In this document: positions 60,032-64,000 of the stretch, one piece after another
Layout: each line of letters begins with the position of its first letter
How positions within the stretch are numbered: the first letter of the stretch is position 1
DNA from: Tumebacillus amylolyticus
GTDB taxonomy: Bacteria; Bacillota; Bacilli; Tumebacillales; Tumebacillaceae
Assembly: GCF_016722965.1 (NCBI RefSeq)
Contig: NZ_JAEQNB010000011.1
Location: forward strand, 1-64,000
DNA length: 64,000 bases
Direction of reading: 5' to 3'
The notes under the pieces: generated by a model
Told to the model about the DNA's origin: nothing
Database searches by the model: none
The model's input: the letters and a program-made list of their open reading frames with translations, nothing else
Position numbers and translations under genes: made by a program

Positions 60032-60430
60032 TTAGGCTGTTGTGAAACCCCAGATTGGTCGCTTCACTTCGATAAGTTGTTCAACTTCATCAGGCTGAAC
60101 TTCCTTTTCGCAAACACCGGGCTCGACCATTTTGAACCCCATTTCAAGTGCCTCCTCCAAACCTTCAAAACCCGAGTGCATCAAAAGAATACTTCCCATT
60201 CCCGTTTCGTTCGCAGGAAACGTGCGTCCTCCATATACAGCTTGGTATGAGATCGCATAAACGGTTTCCACTTCTTGAAATGACAGCGATTTGGTATAGA
60301 CCCCTGGACGCTTTTCAAAAAATCCATGTTGCAGATCACAAGGATCTTTAGAGTAGAGTAAGATTGTATCCTGATCTCGAGCCGCTTTGTACTCACGGCC
60401 TTGATAAAGAGCGTAATTCCCGTATTTCAT
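60032..60430 (-). CDS. Unknown protein directly behind the toxin gene, probable immunity protein
   Basis: A 132-residue soluble protein beginning MKYGNYALYQGREYKAAR, with no signal peptide or membrane segment. No family was recognised. It starts four bases after the toxin stop, the normal place for a cognate immunity gene in polymorphic toxin loci. Function is inferred only from this position; the gene is AT-richer than the flanking housekeeping genes. Confidence 0.75.
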   Translation of the reverse strand: MKYGNYALYQGREYKAARDQDTILLYSKDPCDLQHGFFEKRPGVYTKSLSFQEVETVYAISYQAVYGGRTFPANETGMGSILLMHSGFEGLEEALEMGFKMVEPGVCEKEVQPDEVEQLIEVKRPIWGFTTA

Positions 60431-60434
60431 CGTC

Positions 60435-62081
60435 TCAATCTCCTATCTTGGGTACCCCTTTACTAATTTCCCACTCGTCGAACTCGTTGACGAACGCAAC
60501 CAACTCTTCTGTGCCATCTTCGCCAATTATGTAAATCGAGTCTCCGCCTTCCAAAGGTCTCATTTGAGAAGTGTCGATTTTTAGTTCTGGGATCGTCATA
60601 TCCCCACCTAAAAAACCGTCTCCCGTGCAAGGCCAACTTTCTTTCAGTCTCGTCACATCTTCAATGTATGGAATGTGGTAACGGTCAGGGCTGGATGCCT
60701 TGAATCGAATTGCATAAATAGGACCTTCTTTGAAGGTTCCATCTGCATTCAGGTATGGGTTTTGCCAATCTTTATTATAGTACTTTTCGCCAAAGGGATT
60801 ATTGGGGTTGTTGTAATCCAATCGAAGTTCCTGCTTATACGCAGATGCATTGGGGATATCCTTGACGTCTTGATAGCGTGCAACAAACCCTTGAACACCT
60901 TTATATTTTTTTGTTACAACGTAGTTCAAAACGTCGCCTTGTGTGATGACCTTTTGCATGACCGTTTCTTGGTCGATCGGAAAGGACTCCCGCACCTTTT
61001 TTAACGTCGCCCATTCAGCTTCTGTCAGTTCGCCCGGATGTTCGAGTTGTTTGTTTCGAAGCACTTTGAATTCCTCCGGGGTCATGTGGATGTTGTGTTG
61101 CTTTAAGACAGCCGCCAAATCAGAGTGAGCAGATTCACCGACAAGTTTTGCGAGGTTGGATGAAGAATAGAACTCCTCGTCCCCCACCATCCGAATGACA
61201 TTTGAAGTTTCTTCAACTGCCTCAGTCGCTTTTGCAGCAACAGCCGCCTCTTCCACGACTTCTCCGGCTTGAGCTGCTTTCAGGCCTTTGGCGACTTTGT
61301 CGGCGCCTTTGGTTCCGGCGAGGGAGAGTACGATTTGTCCTACTGCATTGCCCCACCACTTGCCTCCGGAGTACGCATCCCCGTTCGTGACGTCGCGTTC
61401 CCACGAGTCTGTGACCTGCTGCCAGATCGCTGAGCCGGAATCGATTGGATGCAAGACAAGGTTCCCGATGCCCTCCATTGTCTTGTCCAAGTGCACGATG
61501 GCGTCCGTAATCCCAACCACCGTATCTACAATCGCCTCCTCGACCCCGTCCCCAAACCCTTTAACCGCTTTCCAGCCCGTCTTCAACCCGTCGAGCGCCT
61601 CTTGCCACCAACTTTTGTCCGGGTCGTAGAAATGCAACGAATGCAAATCCCCGAGGATGCGGTGAAACGCCTGTGCCGCCGTGTAGTCGGCTTGGTTGGA
61701 TTCGGTATCCGCTTGGAGTTGCAACTGGCGGATGTGTGACCGCACTTGCGACCTCTCGTGCTGGTGCTCCTCCCCGCTGAGCGAACTCAACTCCCATTCC
61801 AAGTTCTGAATCTGCTGGCGGATCCGCTCTACCTGCTCCATCGTCCACGCCAACTGGTTCATCGCCGTGTTCGCTTGCTCCAAAAACCCCGCCGCTTTGT
61901 CCAAGTCGCGCAGGACAATTTCCACCGCTTGAAAAAACGCCCGGCTCGCCTCACCCGACCAGCGTCCGCCAAGTTGTGTCGCCGCGTTCTTCAACCGACC
62001 GGCCCTCATCCTCAGATCGACCGCACCGCCGGAAAAACGACTGGCTCCATACCGCAAATTCCCGGTGTTTACGTGTATCAC
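60435..62081 (-). CDS. WXG100-type polymorphic toxin, candidate type VII secretion effector
   Basis: A 548-residue protein. Residues 1-100 form an ESAT-6/WXG100-like helical hairpin with the W-x-G turn (RWSGEAS, W41-G43). Residues 150-290 are a Gly/Ala-rich hydrophobic stretch (GLKTGWKAVKGFGDGVEEA, VVGITDAIVHLD) typical of pre-toxin regions of secreted T7SS effectors. The C-terminal 200 or so residues (QGFVARYQDVKDI, ELRLDYNNPNNPFG) are a separate domain not assigned to a known toxin family. Start is a GTG at 62081, nine bases after GGAGG. The 3' part is AT-richer than the 5' part. No T7SS machinery genes are in the window. Toxicity is inferred. Confidence 0.8.
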   Translation of the reverse strand: MIHVNTGNLRYGASRFSGGAVDLRMRAGRLKNAATQLGGRWSGEASRAFFQAVEIVLRDLDKAAGFLEQANTAMNQLAWTMEQVERIRQQIQNLEWELSSLSGEEHQHERSQVRSHIRQLQLQADTESNQADYTAAQAFHRILGDLHSLHFYDPDKSWWQEALDGLKTGWKAVKGFGDGVEEAIVDTVVGITDAIVHLDKTMEGIGNLVLHPIDSGSAIWQQVTDSWERDVTNGDAYSGGKWWGNAVGQIVLSLAGTKGADKVAKGLKAAQAGEVVEEAAVAAKATEAVEETSNVIRMVGDEEFYSSSNLAKLVGESAHSDLAAVLKQHNIHMTPEEFKVLRNKQLEHPGELTEAEWATLKKVRESFPIDQETVMQKVITQGDVLNYVVTKKYKGVQGFVARYQDVKDIPNASAYKQELRLDYNNPNNPFGEKYYNKDWQNPYLNADGTFKEGPIYAIRFKASSPDRYHIPYIEDVTRLKESWPCTGDGFLGGDMTIPELKIDTSQMRPLEGGDSIYIIGEDGTEELVAFVNEFDEWEISKGVPKIGD

Positions 62082-62138
62082 GCACCCTTACCTCCATCCT
62101 CGCCCTGCGACTATCTCTCAATTTCTTCTAATTCTAGC

Positions 62139-62180
62139 AAAAAAACGCCCCGTCCGCACTCTGGCGGTCGGGGCGTTCTC
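62139..62180 (-). terminator. Terminator after yacL
   Basis: AACGCCCCGACCGCC / GGACGGGGCGTT stem, followed on the minus strand by seven T, just after the yacL stop. It separates yacL from the toxin gene. Confidence 0.92.
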
Positions 62181-62184
62181 TCTC

Positions 62185-63279
62185 TTACAGCGCTCTCTCC
62201 AGCGCTTTCGGTTTGGCAAAAATCATCCGGCCCGCGCTGGTTTGCAGGACCGAGGTCACCAGCACTTCCAATCTCGTGCCGATGAATTCGCGGCCGCCTT
62301 CGACGACGATCATCGTGCCGTCGTCGAGGTAGCCGACGCCTTGGTTGTATTCCTTGCCGTCCTTGATCACTTGGACGTGGATCTCTTCGCCCGGCAGAAC
62401 CACCGGCTTGACGGCGTTGGCGAGGTCGTTGATGTTCAACACCCCGACGCCTTGCAACTCGCAGACTTTGTTCAAGTTGAAGTCGTTGGTCACGACTTTG
62501 CCCGACATGTTCTTCGCCAGACGAACCAGCTTCGAGTCAACCTCCGAGATGTCGTCGAAGTCGATCTCCAAGACTTGGACTTTGATCTTGAGTTCCTTTT
62601 GAATCTTGTTCAAGATGTCCAATCCGCGACGTCCACGGTTGCGCTTGAGCACGTCGGAGGAGTCGGCGATGTGTTGCAACTCTTCAAGGACGAACGACGG
62701 GATAATCAGCACGCCGTCGAGGAAGCCGGTTTTGACGATGTCGGCAATTCGACCGTCGATGATCACCGAGGTGTCGAGAAGTTTCGCGTCGCCGGGACGG
62801 AGCTTCTCTTCGCCTTTTTTGTCCTTGTCTTTGTCTTTCTCCTTGTCCCGACCGAAACGTCCGGCAAAAAAGTTCATGAAGTCCTCGCGCTTCGAGAAGA
62901 AGAAGCGATACCCCATGTACGCCAAGAGCACGCTTGCGAAGAACTGGACCACGCTGCCGACGACGGGTATGAGTGCTATTGCAGGCGCCATCAGATAGGC
63001 GATAATAAGACCGGCCACCATACCAAATGCTCCGGCCAACACGTCGGAAAACGGGGTTTTCAGCAACTTCTCTTCGCACCACTTGATCAAACTGACCACA
63101 TACTCGACAACCCAACTCGTCGCCAAGATAAACAACGAGCCACCCAACACCGCTCCGAAAATCGGATGCGAGAACGGGTTCGAATCAAGCTGAATCCAAC
63201 TAAACAACTCGGGCGCAAATTGGTACCCGAGCACGATCCCGATTACTGCGAAAAACAGATGCACGATTCTCTTCAGCAC
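62185..63279 (-). CDS. yacL: PIN/TRAM-domain membrane protein YacL
   Basis: A 364-residue protein with four transmembrane helices (about 4-24, 38-60, 80-105, 108-130), a Lys/Asp/Glu-rich linker ([11 protein letters not shown]), a PIN nuclease-like domain ([27 protein letters not shown]) and a C-terminal TRAM domain (GQVGYLDDG-like). Homologues lie between disA and ispD in Bacillus subtilis. RNA substrates are unknown. Confidence 0.95.
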   Translation of the reverse strand: MLKRIVHLFFAVIGIVLGYQFAPELFSWIQLDSNPFSHPIFGAVLGGSLFILATSWVVEYVVSLIKWCEEKLLKTPFSDVLAGAFGMVAGLIIAYLMAPAIALIPVVGSVVQFFASVLLAYMGYRFFFSKREDFMNFFAGRFGRDKEKDKDKDKKGEEKLRPGDAKLLDTSVIIDGRIADIVKTGFLDGVLIIPSFVLEELQHIADSSDVLKRNRGRRGLDILNKIQKELKIKVQVLEIDFDDISEVDSKLVRLAKNMSGKVVTNDFNLNKVCELQGVGVLNINDLANAVKPVVLPGEEIHVQVIKDGKEYNQGVGYLDDGTMIVVEGGREFIGTRLEVLVTSVLQTSAGRMIFAKPKALERAL

Positions 63280-63364
63280 AGGATGTCACCTCCTCATACA
63301 TGCATTATAGACAATCATGAGGCCCTAGAAACGCGAATGCCCGAGTTTGTCAAGAAGATTTAAC

Positions 63365-63391
63365 AAAAGAAGACGTCACGAAGACGCCTTC
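63365..63391 (-). terminator. Terminator of the carD-like gene
   Basis: GAAGGCGTC / GACGTCTTC pair (one G-T) around TTCGT, then TTTTG on the minus strand. The stem overlaps the last codons of the gene. Confidence 0.7.
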
Positions 63392-63864
63392 TTGGAGAGC
63401 GTAGTCAACAAATGCTCCAGTTCTTCTTCGCCGGCCGGGCCGACCAACAACAACTCGCTGACCAAGATGTGCTTTGCAGTGTCGTACATTTTGCGCTCGC
63501 CGGTGGACAGTCCCTTCTCCCGTTCGAAGTACAACAACTCGCCGAGCACATCTGCCACTTGGTAGATGTCGCCGCCCTTGAGTTTGTCGAGATTCTCACG
63601 GTAGCGCTTGTTCCAGGAGTCGTTCATCCGCTCCTTCTCCTCGCGCAAGATGTCCAGCACCCGATCCACCGAGGACTCCTCAATCGTCCCTCGAATGTTC
63701 AAGTTGTCGATCTTCGAAACCGGAATCATCACTTTCATTTCTCCATACGGCATGCGGAGAATGTAATACCGCTCGGTCTGGCCGAGAAATTCCTTCTCTT
63801 CGATCGCTTCGATGATGCCGGCGCCATGCATAGGATACACAACACGGTCTCCGATATTGAACAT
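63376..63864 (-). CDS. CarD/CdnL-family transcription regulator
   Basis: A 162-residue protein with an N-terminal RNA-polymerase interaction domain (MFNIGDRVVYPMHGAGIIEAIEE) and a helical C-terminal domain. It stabilises open promoter complexes, particularly at rRNA genes, in the better-studied members. ATG 63864 follows GGGGGTG; a longer upstream frame covers the promoter. It is the rightmost gene and ends at its own terminator. Confidence 0.93.
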   Translation of the reverse strand: MFNIGDRVVYPMHGAGIIEAIEEKEFLGQTERYYILRMPYGEMKVMIPVSKIDNLNIRGTIEESSVDRVLDILREEKERMNDSWNKRYRENLDKLKGGDIYQVADVLGELLYFEREKGLSTGERKMYDTAKHILVSELLLVGPAGEEELEHLLTTLSKKASS

Positions 63865-63899
63865 TACGGCACCCCCATCTTGGTGGCATTCTGTGACCC

Positions 63900-63928
63900 A
63901 TAATAGCACAGAAGGGGGAAATCGTCAA
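63900..63928 (-). promoter_or_regulatory. Sigma-A promoter of the carD-like gene
   Basis: TTGACG (63928-63923), 17 bases, TATTAT (63905-63900), about 35 bases upstream of the ATG. Another TTGACG with a TATAAT lies farther upstream but has poor spacing. Confidence 0.75.
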
Positions 63929-64000
63929 ATTTTAAAATTATTATACTACCACAATCAGACAGCATTCGTCAACAGCTTGTTTGTTTATGTCGAAAAAGAG

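Overview
The window is chromosomal DNA from a spore-forming Gram-positive bacterium of class Bacilli. Sporulation and germination genes (gerD, kbaA, pdaB, cwlD, spoIIM-like, sigH), a cysteine T-box, an L10 leader, zinc-type S4/L33/L36/S14 and moderately GC-rich housekeeping genes suggest an Alicyclobacillaceae-like member (for example Tumebacillus). That family placement is an inference; only the first 59 bases of a 16S gene are present to test it. Almost every gene lies on the minus strand, so the transcription order runs from the right end of the window to the left.

Right end, transcribed first: carD-like regulator, yacL (PIN/TRAM), then an accessory island made of a WXG100-type polymorphic toxin and two small downstream genes (one an SseB-domain protein), then ispD-ispF, gltX, a Cys T-box, cysE-cysS, mrnC, rlmB, yacP/rae1, sigH and an initiator tRNA with its own promoter and terminator. 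Next come rpmG-secE-nusG, rplK-rplA, rplJ-rplL (L10 leader), a 16S methyltransferase-like gene, rpoB-rpoC, and the str operon (rplGB-rpsL-rpsG-fusA-tuf).

Middle: the S10-spc-alpha cluster from rpsJ to rplQ, containing secY, adk, map, infA and rpoA. It is followed directly by truA and by rplM-rpsI; the energy-coupling-factor transporter genes found at this site in Bacillus subtilis are absent. Next is a sporulation block: cwlD, salA/mrp, gerD (+) with a small His/Met repeat ORF (+), kbaA, pdaB (+) and a SpoIIM-family gene.

Left end: a GGDEF/EAL membrane protein, a polar amino acid ABC transporter, a cold-shock protein, long-form hpf behind a sigma-H-like promoter, a nucleotidyltransferase-like protein interrupted by a coding minisatellite, a small membrane protein, secA without its usual zinc tail, and prfB with an intact programmed +1 frameshift. 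The window ends in the 5' end of a 16S rRNA gene that runs leftward out of view.

Most of the sequence is the core transcription, translation and secretion machinery. The parts that stand out are the toxin/immunity island (about 59.6-62.1 kb), the repeat peptide behind gerD (about 15.0-15.2 kb), the coding minisatellite (about 5.3-5.5 kb) and several RNA leader structures.
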